From NCBI GenBank assembly GCA_037178975.1, contig JASJZH010000004.1, positions 496,001-560,000 on the forward strand: 64,000 bases of DNA. Reading direction: 5' to 3'. This document shows, in pieces, positions 24,201 through 34,147 of the stretch. Both the position numbers and the translations under genes were made by a program. How positions within the stretch are numbered: position 1 is the first letter of the stretch; each line of letters begins with the position of its first letter. Under the pieces are notes generated by a model. It saw only the letters and a program-made list of their open reading frames with translations, had not been told where the DNA came from and did not search any database. This stretch comes from Oscheius tipulae. Taxonomy: Eukaryota; Nematoda; Chromadorea; Rhabditida; Rhabditidae.

Positions 24201-27015
24201 AACAAGCATCTGACACTGATTATTTTTTATGACCATTTCTCACTCGTCCGAATACCATTTTCCGGCTCCCGCTCCCGAGGACCCACATTTCAAAATGACA
24301 TTGATGATTCCTGTAGTTGGATCAGGTTGTTGCCCTCCGAGCTTGGGGATAATTGAATTGCATGTAAGAGTGGTTGATACAGGCCAAGTTGAGATTTTCA
24401 CAGCCGGAGGCATCAGTTGTCCACCTGAAAGTAGTCTCTGTCTCTACCTGTAAATTGGGTCTTCCCTAGCCAGTTCCGGACCGGTGAATTTGGCCAGTTC
24501 AATACTCAGACTGCTCCTGGGACAGCAGCTGGGGCAGACCGGGCCCGCCTGGGTTGTTGGGACTAAAAGCATTGACAGGGTCACTGTCTCTGTCGTTGTC
24601 CCTCTTCCACAGGGATTGTCGCTCTTTCTGTCGTTTTCTTCTCAACAGTAGTAGGGGGAGGTGGAACAGTGATAGCTGGTGGTGCCGTAGTTGGGGTCTG
24701 GACTTCTCCGCACCCGTACACTGCTGTCAGAAATAGGGAAAGGGAGAGCAATAGTAGCATAGTAACAGAAGAAAAACTTTGCTTCACCTCATATTTATAT
24801 TAATTCAATCATCATCCTACGTGATGGGAGCTTGTAGCGGAGACTAACTAATAGGTCCAATATGAATTGGGAACGAAATTTTTGCTAACATCAGGGACAG
24901 AAAGAGAGAGACAGTTCTTTGCATGTTCAGTTTCTAATCCACTCAATTTCCAGATCTCCACCTCAGCTCCAATGACCATTGGAGAGGGTAGCTCAAATGC
25001 TGGCAGTGTGCAAGGCAATGCCAGTCCACCTTCCGAAGGAGGCAAGAATTTTGCACCCAGAAGGAGTCGAATCTCGGACAAGACTGTCTTGCCAATCTCT
25101 GCCGATATTCAAAGAAATAGGGAATTCTATAGGACCAATGATGTTCGTCCACCCTACACGTACGCCAGTCTCATTCGACAGGTAAGGGGTTTTTATTTGA
25201 AAATTTTTATTTAGTGCATCCTCGTACGAACTATCTAGTAAGTACATATGCTTTGTATTGGTAGAAGCGGTGAAATAAACACTTTTCATAGGTATCGAGA
25301 TGTTTCAGTATTCGTAATTAGCTGGATGGAAATCTTGTGCCTTCGTTACGTTGTTCTTTTCGCCTAACTATTCACTAACTTTCAGGCCATAATGGAATCA
25401 CCCGAGTGTCAGCTGACTCTCAACGAGATCTACACCTGGTTCACGGACACTTTTGCCTATTTCCGACGAAATGCGGCCACTTGGAAGGTTAGTGATCAGG
25501 CCTAGAAAAACTGTGAAATGGGGATGAAAAAGTTGTTTGCAGAAGGTTGGAGAGTTTTGATTGGTTTGGATATAGAAAGCTGGGGGCCAGGGGCAAAAAG
25601 ACAATGACAGATACAGAGAGCCAGACTAAGCACCTATTTCCTTCTTGCTCCCTTATTTTTCTATAAGTACACTGATCCCTTTTCTTCCTGGTTCTACCGC
25701 TGTCTCTCAACTGCCAACACTGAATGTCAACAAACGAGAGAGAGGACGACAGTCTTGTGTTGGTCTCGTGTTGCTCAACAGATTTATGATCGGGTCGGGG
25801 GGACAAACAGACACGTGAGGGACTGAAACTGTCTCTCTGTGTGTTGACAACAGCTGGCAGCAAAGAGGAAAGAGAAGGGGGACTGTAACCCCCTATTGAT
25901 TTGCCTCTTAATTGACCGAGATAATACGGGTGCACTGTGGAAGATTTTTGTCTGGACCATATAAATCCTATTTTTTTTTCAGAACGCAGTCCGACACAAC
26001 CTGTCACTGCACAAGTGCTTCCAACGCGTTGAGCAGAATGTCAAGGGAGCCGTCTGGACAGTGGATGACAGCGAATTCTACCGCCGACGACCACAGCGGA
26101 GCGCGGCAACTAGAAGTCAACCGAATACTCCTATACCAGAGGACATACGACCAAATGCTGTGAGTTTTTCATCAATGCAAGAAGAAGAGGCACAAGTTTC
26201 AAGAGTACTAATACTATCGGTGTAACATTTTGACGTTTAAATTTCGAAGCCTATTCTACAGGAAGCTTGAAATGTTCAGACGAGTTAGAAAAAACTTGAA
26301 ACAACGACAAATTCGTAGTCAAAAGCCTATTTTCAGCTCACCCTGACCCAACGTCTCCTCGATCACACGGCCGCGATGAGCATGATGGAGAGCTGCAGCA
26401 AGCAGGAGCCCGTGCATGAAGGACTCCAAATACCTGGAGGCCTTGAGGGTGTACTGTCCTTCCTCGGTAAGTTCGAGTACCTAGCCCAGTGGTTAGACGT
26501 AGACGTAGAGTAGTGATAGATAGCCTCTTCTATTAAGGGATTCCAGCCAGTCAAGGACATGACCCGAACAATCCGTTAGCGCTGTTGTCGGCGGCGGCAG
26601 CCGCCTCCGAACAATCGTCGGCAAGAGGAACGCCGTTGAGCTTGAGAGGAGAGCCCAAGATCGACTTGGAGAATGTGGGAGCTGGTCCGTATAGCGGACT
26701 AGGTGGGTAAGCGATAGACTTATTAGAAAAAAAAAACTAGTCTATAAGCCGAAAGAGAGTCTCCTATGTGTTTCTATCCATGTCTCTCTGTCTCCCTACC
26801 TATATGACCTTCTCCTTTTCTGTCTCTCTGTCTCTCTGTCTCCCTGTCTCTATCTCTCGTTCTCTCAACCAACGACTTTCAGCAAAAAAAAAATATCTTT
26901 AGCTATTCTACCAACACCAAACCAAAACTTTTCAGAATCTCGTGCTGATCCCAACGCCGCCACACCTCCTCCAACCTCTACCAGTTCCCACGAGGAGAAG
27001 CCAAAAACACGATAG
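2321..27015 (+). CDS. Forkhead box P (FoxP) transcription factor
   Basis: Twelve exons join in phase to 541 codons: 2321-2350, 13341-13493, 19622-19783, 20450-20577, 21516-21660, 21711-21845, 24954-25181, 25386-25487, 25983-26159, 26337-26466, 26547-26702, 26936-27015. Residues 116-157 form the FoxP C2H2 zinc finger (C130, C135, H148, H153; HPLW and CAWPDC motifs). It is followed by the leucine zipper (V170, L177, L184, L191 in [14 protein letters not shown]), which in this family mediates dimerisation. The forkhead domain spans about 314-400, starting [12 protein letters not shown] and containing [12 protein letters not shown] and the recognition helix [13 protein letters not shown]. Domain order matches animal FoxP proteins, which repress transcription in the nucleus. 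The N-terminus is short and has no long polyglutamine tract. The first exon (10 codons, 11 kb upstream) fits in phase and lies behind a promoter-like region, but is the least certain; alternative 5' exons are possible. Poly(A) signals (AATAAA) lie at 27636 and 27722. Confidence 0.93.
2880..3870. repeat. Large imperfect foldback (about 1 kb)
   Basis: The two halves are diverged inverted copies centred near 3370. Matching pairs include TTTGGACGCGGATCAGAGCA (about 3029) with TGCTCTGATCCAGCGTCC (about 3708), TGGAAGAGCCCAA (about 3054) with TTGGGCTCTTCCA (about 3629), and CGCAATGTCTACTGTCTCT (about 3202) with AGAGACAGTAGACATTGCG (about 3497). Matching blocks continue outward to about 2900 and 3850. 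No transposase frame is present. It looks like an old non-autonomous foldback element or an inverted duplication. Confidence 0.7.
5251..5642. repeat. Palindromic MITE-like element
   Basis: Arms of roughly 190 bp meet near 5445. Outer ends pair TTTTTTCAAAAGGGTCTCGC with GCGGGACCCGTTTGAAAAAA; next GGTGCTTTACACT pairs with AGTGTAAAGCACC; inner CGATTCGCTGTCAAGTTTC pairs with GAAACTTGACGGCGAATCG. The 79-codon open frame at 5310-5549 spans the centre of the palindrome and is a by-product of it. A clear target-site duplication was not found. Confidence 0.7.
7280..8480. repeat. Degenerate repeat array, ATGTTTCACCCGTACCATAT core
   Basis: About a dozen related copies of a unit reading roughly AATGTTTCACCCGTACCATA, usually followed by TAGTCT(C/T)C and often TTTCAAT, are spaced 45-120 bp apart (for example near 7380, 7483, 7555, 7785, 7882, 8047, 8130 and 8330). 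Single copies recur at 12950 and 13087. The copies are diverged, so the array is old. It shares the CCCGTACCAT core with the array at 19805-20325. Confidence 0.65.
8790..8960. repeat. CT/GTCTCT microsatellite
   Basis: Pyrimidine-rich low-complexity DNA built mostly of CTCTGTCT units. It gives open frames full of Ser, Leu and Val on the + strand, which I discount as coding. Similar tracts recur throughout the window. Confidence 0.8.
11400..11620 (+). repeat. Dispersed repeat, copy 1 (GACAGACGGACACC family)
   Basis: Contains CAGCTGCCGACGGC, then AACAGGCGGATGCGCCGCTT, then GACAGACGGACACCATTGCG in order. The same three landmarks recur in the same order near 62415-63020, and a related piece in opposite orientation is at 53850-53900. 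It therefore looks like a fragment of a genome-wide repeat. Family not identified. Confidence 0.5.
14630..14810. repeat. GTCTCT microsatellite
   Basis: CTGTCTCTCTG-type low-complexity tract in FoxP intron 2. All three + frames are open through it, so the overlapping open frames there are not evidence of a gene. Confidence 0.8.
14980..15200. promoter_or_regulatory. GC-rich island in FoxP intron 2
   Basis: A locally GC-rich, CpG-containing block (GGCAGCGGCGGGGCCGCC near 14996; GGGCGCGAGCGCCC, a perfect 14-bp palindrome, near 15153) in an otherwise AT-rich intron. Frames on both strands are open for 60-128 codons simply because stop codons are rare in GC-rich DNA. It could be an internal promoter or enhancer for a shorter FoxP isoform; no start exon was identified. 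Confidence 0.3.
17267..17401. repeat. Hairpin repeat (GCGATTTTCAGGCACAAG arms)
   Basis: CGCGATTTTCAGGCACAAG at about 17270 pairs with CTTGTGCCCGAAAATCGCG at about 17382, giving a 135-bp foldback in FoxP intron 2. The two 113-codon frames on opposite strands across this region are most simply explained by it. Confidence 0.6.
19805..20325. repeat. Degenerate tandem array, TTTCGAACCCGTACCATCTAG unit
   Basis: Eight to ten diverged copies of a unit like GGGTACTTTCGAACCCGTAC followed by CATCTAGG(A/T)TTTCCCATG, repeating about every 55-75 bp (for example 19815, 19945, 20047, 20118, 20232 and 20290). It fills most of FoxP intron 3 (19784-20449). The CCCGTACCATmTAG core is shared with the array in intron 1. 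Confidence 0.65.
20578..21515 (+). other. FoxP intron 4
   Basis: No coding exon seen between the zinc-finger and leucine-zipper exons. It carries a pure GA run at 21205-21235 and otherwise unstructured sequence. Confidence 0.6.
21846..24953 (+). other. FoxP intron 6 with nested antisense gene
   Basis: No FoxP exon is needed here by phase. 21850-23700 is AT-rich with no recognisable gene. 24140-24180 is a GACAGAGA low-complexity tract. 24244-24760 holds a small gene on the opposite strand, annotated separately. Confidence 0.55.
24244..24760 (-). pseudogene. Secreted Cys/Thr-rich protein, nematode C6-domain-like, apparently frameshifted
   Basis: Exons 24760-24611, 24548-24448 and 24424 to about 24244 join in phase on the strand opposite FoxP. 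The protein begins with an obvious signal peptide ([16 protein letters not shown], then Cys), followed by a Thr/Pro linker ([16 protein letters not shown]), then CPSCC, then a Cys-containing module ([17 protein letters not shown]). This architecture resembles nematode secreted proteins with the C6 domain of unknown function. The third exon then hits TGA at 24322-24324. The expected last part of such a module ([12 protein letters not shown] then GKWYS) lies immediately downstream, but in another frame. So this copy is either a young pseudogene, carries a sequence error, or uses a splice I did not see. It is nested in FoxP intron 6. The start was set at the Met that opens the signal peptide. Confidence 0.55.
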
Positions 27016-27822
27016 CTCAAAAAGAAGAAAACATTTCCCTCTCAAAAGACTCTCCCGGATGCAAAGCAATCTCTTTTTCCCAAGGAAATCAAAAGTCCTC
27101 AACTCAGGGTCTCACTCTTCCCCCTATTACTCATGTGACCAGTAGCGCAACCGTAGTGTCCCGACCGTCGCACCCGTACCATCTCGGCTGATCGGATTAA
27201 AACGAAACTTTATGGGTTTACTACTGTTCAAATGAGTACAGTAACATAATTTCTTGTCCCTTGTCTACCATGTAGGCATGGGATTTTTGTCTCTCTCCCT
27301 CTTTTCTCCCTTTCTCTCTCTGAAAAACTATTGTGATAGCTACTAGGTTTGTGAAGACGGCATTTGACAAAAAAACAAGGTCCATTTCCCAATTATTCCA
27401 GTCGAATCAGCATCCAGCCCCCTGTCAAAATAACCCAAATTCCATGCTGATCTCAGTCGGGTATGCGGTTCTCAAGAGCCCGTTTTCTTGTTGTTGAGCC
27501 TTGTTGTTCTTTTCCTCTCTCTCTCATCAATTCTCTCCAAGTTATCCTCTGAACTCGTTGTCTCTCTATTGAAGTCTATGTTCTCTGATTTGAAGTCTCT
27601 GTGGTCCATGCTCGCAATTTTATACTGTGTCTGATAATAAATTATGTGGAAAGGTTGTGGAAGAGGGGTATGGGAGACAGAGAGACGAAGAGAGACAATA
27701 CCATTCAGCCTCTAGAAGTACAATAAAATGTTTCATTGTTTGTACACATATCTGATCCCGTTAAATTTTTGGTTCTTGTAATTTTTTTTGACAGCTTGGC
27801 GAATTATAATGAAGGTTGGTAG
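27016..27822. other. 3' flank between convergent FoxP and acyltransferase genes
   Basis: Non-coding as far as I can see. FoxP-strand poly(A) signals AATAAA lie at 27636-27641 and 27722-27727, so the FoxP 3' UTR probably extends about 650-730 nt. An isolated CCCGTACCATCT repeat word sits at about 27171. Confidence 0.5.
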
Positions 27823-30357
27823 CTACTGAGCCATGAAGAGTTTCTCATAGACTGCAGCCTGGATCTTTTGCTGGTAGGCCAGACGATTCTTGGCCTTCTT
27901 CAGACCTCCGTCGTAGGGAAGAGCCGTGATGCCGACTTTGGCGGCAATTGCCGACTGGACTCGGCCGGCAAAGGCCACGGCGTCTTCTGAAACATTTTAG
28001 GTCAAAAACGAGGTAAGAACTGACCGGTCTCCTTCTTCTCCATCGCAGCCAGGTAGTAGATCTCGTAGAGAGTAGCAAAGGAGGTCATGACACGGATGAC
28101 GTAAGGAATAAAGGTGTCCTCCTTCCAGAAAGCGTCACCGACTCTGAAAAGAAAAATTGTGTATTGGGAGGAACTCATGAACAGCAGTGGTATCTCGGGA
28201 ACCGAAAAAACTCGAAGTTTTGTTTCACCACAGCTTGATTTGTGAAATCTTTTTTCCTTTTCTGACCTCGCTAACCAACGTTTAAAAATACCTCGAGTTC
28301 TGAAGGAAAGCCACCGGATAAATTGGAACCTCTCCCGTGAAGACGGCCTTTCTGAACTGTAGAACGGTGGAATTGTTGCTACAGAAGCCTTCGGGGAACA
28401 GAAGGACCGGATCCACGTCGGAGTTCGAGGCGTAGGAGATGACCTTTTTCTGGAAAATACGAGCGTATAGTTGAACTGAGAAATGTTTCAAGAACAGACT
28501 ATAGTTTAATATCAAATATTTCTCTTAGTTTTTTTTTAATTGTAGGCTAGACTAAAGCAATTGAAAAACGGGAAGCGTTTACCTGAAAGTTGGCCCGATC
28601 CTTCATGTCCTCGCGGTCCATCCAAAGAGCATGAGTAAGTTTCTCTCCCAACTTCTCCAGGAGACCAGCAAATCCTCCGTGTTTCTGTCCTGTTACGGTG
28701 AAAGCTGAAAGGTGCATTGTTTTTGTTGCAACTACTGTATAAAGACAGTGTTTTAGATAGGTGAGCAATGGGTCAACTTTTTTCACATCCCTGGTACCAG
28801 ACAGTAAATATTCAGGAAAACTCACAGTAGCCCTCGTAGTCACAGTCACTGTAGATGGTGAAGACATCGTTAGCTGACATATGGTTGGCTACGGCGATGC
28901 CTGAAACTTTTTTATCGGCAACCGAAAAATGTCACACAAGGTTTCTTTATATACTGAAGGTTGTACTAATTTACTACTTACTACACAAAAAAGTTGTTGA
29001 AACAGACAGAGGCGGAGAGGAAAAAAAACATTCTTACCAGGAGCCCTCGGCCGATTCTCTCTGTTGTATCCCTTGACAATCATTCCAATGCTGGCACTCA
29101 TGAGCTTGGCAAAAGTAATGGCAAAATAGTTGACGGTTCTTCTCGAGGTTGTTGGTACCATGGCGACGAAGATTCCCGTAGTGAGAGCCCAAAGAAGGGC
29201 AGTGAAGAGAAACATCATTCTCAGTGGGAAGAGAAAGCCCCAGCGGAAGGAGACGCTGAGACTATAGATCAGATTGTGCGTGAGCTGTGCTGATGTTGGA
29301 GGAGAAGACATCAGGAGCCAGGTGTCGGTGGGAGAGGGCTCAAAGGGGCGCTCGAGGTCATCCTGGAAATGTTAGTCTCTGTCCCTGTTCATCTCAACTC
29401 TTTGCTTCCCCTGTCCCCGATAATTCTTATCTTTCTCCGAAAAAGTACTTGCCCCTTCAAATTATCTGACAGCGGATTCCTAGGTCATCAAGACGTAGAG
29501 CCTCGCCACGCGGTACTTTTTTCTGATAACAACCCTCGGACCACCCAGTCTAGGACAAAGTCTTTCAAGACTCTTTCAAGATTTTCCATGACAGGACATT
29601 TTTTGTAATCAAAACTGTCCAGCTGGCTCCGTGATTGACTGCTTGCAAAGATTAGCGGGAGTTGTAAAGAGGTGTCTCTTTTTTGAGAAACTGATTAGGG
29701 AGCGCAGGTGGTGGTAAAAGTAGAAGACTAGAGTTAGAAAATTGAATTTTTCTTACACTGTCCGAGCGAATGACCCTGTGAAGTTTTTCCAGTTATATCT
29801 GTTCGGTGAAAGAAAGAACAAAATAAAGTATTGTGCTTCCAGTCAGATATACCAATTTTGACAAGCTATTCACACCCATTGGGCTTCGTCAGATAACTTA
29901 TACTCTTCTTGAATCCATAAGTTTTTCATTTTTGAACTCCCGCACGTTTCGAACTTTCGTACCTGGAGGATGCACTCAATTCCCCTTCGCATCATCTCCA
30001 TCGACAGCTGGAAGGGGTCGTTTTCAAAATTTTTGATCGCAGCAGGGGTCAGGTGGAGTTTTCCGATGACGGGCTCGTTCATATTGTTGTTTTTCTCATC
30101 GGCCAAGGAAGCTCCCTCGGTCAGGTAGTTTTGAATCCACTCAACCAGCTTCACGTAAAGTCTAGGTAGGTTTCCTGAAAGATTTGTTTCAAATACTCGT
30201 TTTATAGTACTTCGAGCCTTTACAAATGTTTTGGTAGCGTACTGTTTGATGACGAGAAAAACTCACCCCAGCTCCTCTTGGAGACGATCAGTACTACAGT
30301 GGAGACGTAGCTGCTAACCAGCAGGCCCACATAGATACCGAGCACTTCTCCTAACAT
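27823..30357 (-). CDS. Glycerol-3-phosphate acyltransferase, GPAT3/4 type (LPLAT/PlsC family)
   Basis: Eight exons join in phase to 421 residues: 30357-30267, 30174-29963, 29362-29038, 28900-28826, 28704-28583, 28449-28292, 28143-28025, 27986-27823. Near the N-terminus a hydrophobic segment (residues 4-25) and a second one after PLRMM suggest ER-membrane anchoring. NRENRPRAPG precedes the catalytic HX4D motif (H216-M-S-A-N-D221). Then come GQKHGG, WMDREDMKDR (block II) and FPEG (293-296, block III) followed by CSNNST, all in GPAT3/4 order. The C-terminal DAFW...RVMTSFA and DGGLK are also typical. Such enzymes make lysophosphatidate from glycerol-3-phosphate and acyl-CoA for phospholipid and triglyceride synthesis. 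Two odd points: the block-I motif reads NHMSAND rather than NHTSPID, and the Thr usually after FPEG is Phe. An acceptor 11 nt upstream of the ATG (gtgtttcag at 30369-30377) suggests trans-splicing or a 5'-UTR intron. Confidence 0.92.
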
Positions 30358-31935
30358 CCCGTTTTACCCTGAAACACAAATTCATTTTGTTCGTTGAAAG
30401 TTGAAATCACAGTCCTTCTTTTCAATCGTGACGGGACCCGTGTCAATGTGGCTACATAGAATAGTCAGTCAAGCACCCAAAGTTTCTTCCACTGAGTATT
30501 TAGCCATGTTATATATTCGAATACGCAGTCAAAGTGGATCCCGTCGCGATTGAAAAAAAGAACTGGGTTTTCAACTTTGCGGTTGAACAGACTAACAAAG
30601 TCATCTCAAAAACGAGAACGGACAAGAATAGGAGGCTATGTTCATAGGGTGAAACAAGAATGGAAAATTTAGACCAACAGGGCTCGATCGCACGGTCTCT
30701 ATAACTAACAGGAACATCGGAAAAAAGGTCGCAATGAAATCTTTAACAGCTGGCTACTAATAACCCCCTGCCTGAAACGCAAGAGAATCAAAAAGCTAAC
30801 AAGAATAGCAGACTTTGCCCACCGAAAGGATGAGACCCGAACTGGCAAAAAAGGTGTGTGCCGTTCCGCTGTGAGAGGAAGAGAGGAAATGGGCGTCAGT
30901 TTATAAAAATATTAACGGTGTAAACTGTCGCCTCAAGTGACCGATCGAAATTGAGTCAGGGTGGAGGAAAGATTATACAACCGCTACCGCTTTCTTCCAG
31001 GATAGAATTGATAAATAGTGATGAAGAGGAAGTGGAAGGGTGTGAGCCACTGTTGAGATCATGAAAGTGGTTTACAAACAAGGGGTTCGAGAGCTTCGAT
31101 TTCCTTTATTGCCATCGAACATTTGTGATTTTTTAATGTTTCACAGAACGAAAATCTTGGATTGCATTACCCGATCCGATGGCGCAAACCTGGTGCAGCG
31201 TTTTTCATTTTTGCCATTTTTGCTCAAGTTAGGCATATATCCAAGGAACCTCTGACAAAAATGACAGGGGTGTTCCAACTCAAATTCAAGAAAAAATACC
31301 TCGACTGATTTCGAGCCGAGTCGAGTCGACGAGTCAGAACATTTTTCTCAAAATCTACTTTATACATGCCTGGCGTCATTTTTGCCGGAGGTTCATTTGA
31401 TCCGCATCTACCTTGAACAAAAATGACGCCAAGCGTGTGTAAGGTAGATTTCGACAAAATTGCTGCACCAGTTTTGCGCGTTTGACTTGAGTGCCCAATT
31501 ATAGATTGAACTTAGGCTGAACCGTTTCAGTGGCTGGTGAAATAGAGAACGGTTCATCAGCAGACACTGTAAATGTGGAGATATTGGCAAATGCAAAACT
31601 TTTTAATTGCATGTTGGAAAAAGTGATGTATATCACTTCCGATTACATCAATGTGCGTTTAATTAAACAGCTAAGCCTCATAGATAAATATGACTCTCGG
31701 TGTTCACTCAAGGTGTCTGTCATCGGCTAGACCAAACTTCTACCGTCTTGTTTTTTTAAGTTGAAGTGTCTGAGCTCTTGTCGAGTTCAACTAGGAACGA
31801 ATGAAGTATGGGGGTTGCCTATCTCAGTTTTCAGTGTCATCCACCAGAAAATTTGTGTTTCGAGTAGTACATAATGTATAATGTTTCGAGTAATACGGAA
31901 GATGTATTACTCGCTGCTGTTCGAGCGACTATATA
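30358..31935. other. Upstream region of acyltransferase gene and repeat-bearing intergenic DNA
   Basis: No gene recognised. 30378-31060 presumably contains the acyltransferase promoter, but I see no distinctive element. 31182-31480 is an inverted-repeat element listed separately. 31800-31935 leads into the Tc-like element and includes repeated TTTCGAGTA(A/G)TAC words. Confidence 0.45.
31182..31480. repeat. Inverted-repeat element (GCGCAAACCTGGTGCAG ends)
   Basis: Ends pair GGCGCAAACCTGGTGCAG (31181-31198) with CTGCACCAGTTTTGCGCG (31463-31480). Inside, ATTTTTGCC/AAAAATGACGCC blocks (AAAAATGACAGGGGTG, GGCGTCATTTTTGCC, AAAAATGACGCCAAGC) occur in both orientations. It has no coding capacity and looks like a MITE or foldback. 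A flanking duplication was not clear. Confidence 0.55.
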
Positions 31936-32977
31936 CAGTGTGTCAAGAAAGTATAGATACCACTGCAATTTCACCCGTTTGAATGATTCTTTACGTTTTC
32001 AAAGTTTGTGAGCATGTCAGTTCGATAGAAGACGACAGAAAACCTCCATAAAAACTTTAACATTGAGCATTTACTGTTTGGTGGCGCGATTCCAGTTGCA
32101 AATTCAAAATCCTCTGTCAAGAAAGTATAGATACTCTCTCAAAACCCTAAGTATCTTGTTTCGAAAATGGCTAATATTGTGGACAAAAGCTCAAAATGGA
32201 TCCATCAATACAGCTGCATCATCCAAACGTCAAAAAAGTTTGGTTTCGAGCACTTTGAAAAAAGTCATTTTGTACTGAAAATCGTGATTACCTCGGTCTA
32301 TTGTCGATTGCTCCGTGGGATTTCAAGCAATCGACTCCAAAATGTTGTGGAAGATTCGTGATATTATAAGTGACAAAGCCCCAGAACTTGGTCTTGTTCA
32401 GAGGCAAAACCGTTCTGCTACAGATGTTTTATTTTTGCGGACTCGTATCAAGTCAAAATTAGTATTGAAAATGGGATCTCAATATACGAACGTGTATAGG
32501 GGGAAGGGGTTTAACATTTTGAAGAACTAAGTTCTGGGGCTTTGTCACTTATAATATCACGAATCTTCCACAAAATTTTGGAGTCGATTGCTTGGAATCC
32601 CACGGAGCAATCGATTATAGACCGAGGTAATCACGATTTTCAGTACAAAATGACTTTTTTCAAAGTGCTCGAAACCAAACTTTTTTGACGTTTGGATGAT
32701 GCAGCTGTATTGATGGATCCATTTTGAGCTTTTGTCCACAATCCATTTTCGAAACAAGATACTTAGGGTTTTGAGAGAGTATCTATACTTTCTTGACAGA
32801 GGATTTTGAATTTGCAACTGGAATCGCGCCACCAAACAGTAAATGCTCAATGTTAAAGTTTTTATGGAGGTTTTCTGTCGTCTTCTATCGAACTGACATG
32901 CTCACAAACTTTGAAAACGTAAAGAATCATTCAAACGGGTGAAATTGCAGTGGTATCTATACTTTCTTGACACACTG
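31936..32977. mobile_element. Tc1/mariner-type element with 450-bp inverted repeats (IR/DR), non-autonomous
   Basis: Starts CAGTGTGTCAAGAAAGTAT at 31936 and ends with its reverse complement at 32977, flanked on both sides by TA, the target duplication of Tc1/mariner elements. The arms are 31936-32389 and 32529-32977, nearly identical except for a 5-nt indel and a few substitutions, and enclose a 139-nt loop. Each arm carries a second copy of the terminal motif (GTCAAGAAAGTATAGATAC) about 180 bp inside the end. This matches the IR/DR arrangement of Tc3 and Sleeping Beauty, where the inner and outer repeats are transposase-binding sites. No transposase DDE/D frame is present, so movement would need an enzyme in trans. 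The mirrored open frames at 32063 and 32850 (both starting MSIYCLVARF) are products of the palindrome. The close match between arms suggests recent activity. Confidence 0.88.
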
Positions 32978-34147
32978 TATAACAATCTTGAAACAATGAA
33001 GTGCGTGTCGAGTTCACACATCTAGACAAGACCGATAGGAAGAGCAGGGATTGTGGACGAACGACTAGCTGGGAGATAAGCCAGAGACTGGGAAAATTTC
33101 TGCAACAGTTTTGCAAGGATTTCCAAGAAGATAACTGGAGTCTAGTTCGGATGATTAAGTAAGCGGCTTTTTTGTCCCATGGAGGGGGCGGGAAAGGGGG
33201 TGATCTTTGGCATAATCGAAGACTAAAGAGAACTACAAGACTTTTTGGGGGTAGGCAGTTTAGCTACCTTGGTAAAGACTGTAGAGGAGTTAGCACATTG
33301 TTTTCTTTAGTTTACTTCAACCTTTTATCAAAAAAGTGAAACAGCAAACTTCCTCAAATGGAAAAGAAATCGGGAGGTGACCGATCCCCTTACATACTCG
33401 AAAAGTGAAAAGTATCCAAAAATAGTATATCAACAAAAGAAGGTCACAAGAACATGTTACCAAATTTGTCACTGTTAAAAACTTGTCCTTTCCTTGTTTT
33501 GGAAATTAGTCTAATCGGAGAACTGGTACTGAAAGGAAGTGACAGACAGAGAGACGGAGAGACAGAAGGAGACACAGAGGCAGAGACATAGTGACTGAGA
33601 GACAGAGAGTCGAGGAAAGAGTGTCTGGGTTCGACTGAACCCATAGGTTCTCCCCCCCCTTTCCACATGACCAACACATGGTATCAGTCATAGGGCAAAA
33701 ACTGCGCCCCTCGGTAACATTATAAAGTTTTCGGTTCCAGTTTTCAGGACCAAAATATCATTTTCTAGCTTTTGATTTTCTCCAACGTAGTAGCAATTGT
33801 CCTACCCGACAACTTTGCAGAACATTCCATATCTGAAAAACTGGTTCCAGAACCCGAAAAAAGCACTTTTAGACACCCTTCTGCCAGCAGTCACGCGCCT
33901 AAAATTGGAGACAGCAAGGTGGCGTCTTATCTCGAAAAGCTTCTACGAACAAAAAACGGCGGGAAGGAGAGAGATTGGGAGAAGTGGACAAAGTACGGAA
34001 GTCAGCTGATTCTTGTGTCTATCTCTCGAGGGCAAGGGACAGAGAGAGGGGAGTAGGAAATAAATACTCAGCTGGGAGACTTTCTTTCACCAAAAAAACC
34101 TTCATATACGAGCCACAACGATAACAATAACGAGAAAACGACAGGAA
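32978..34147. other. Intergenic region left of the exosome gene
   Basis: No gene recognised. 33537-33612 is a GACAGAGA low-complexity tract. Plus-strand frames at 33772-34056 have no recognisable domain or splice structure. 34057-34062 (AATAAA) is a possible + strand poly(A) signal with no gene assigned to it. Confidence 0.45.

Noticed and set aside
32063-32850. Frames starting MSIYCLVARF on both strands, considered as transposase
   Set aside because: They are the same sequence in the two inverted arms and show no DDE/D catalytic motif or helix-turn-helix domain.
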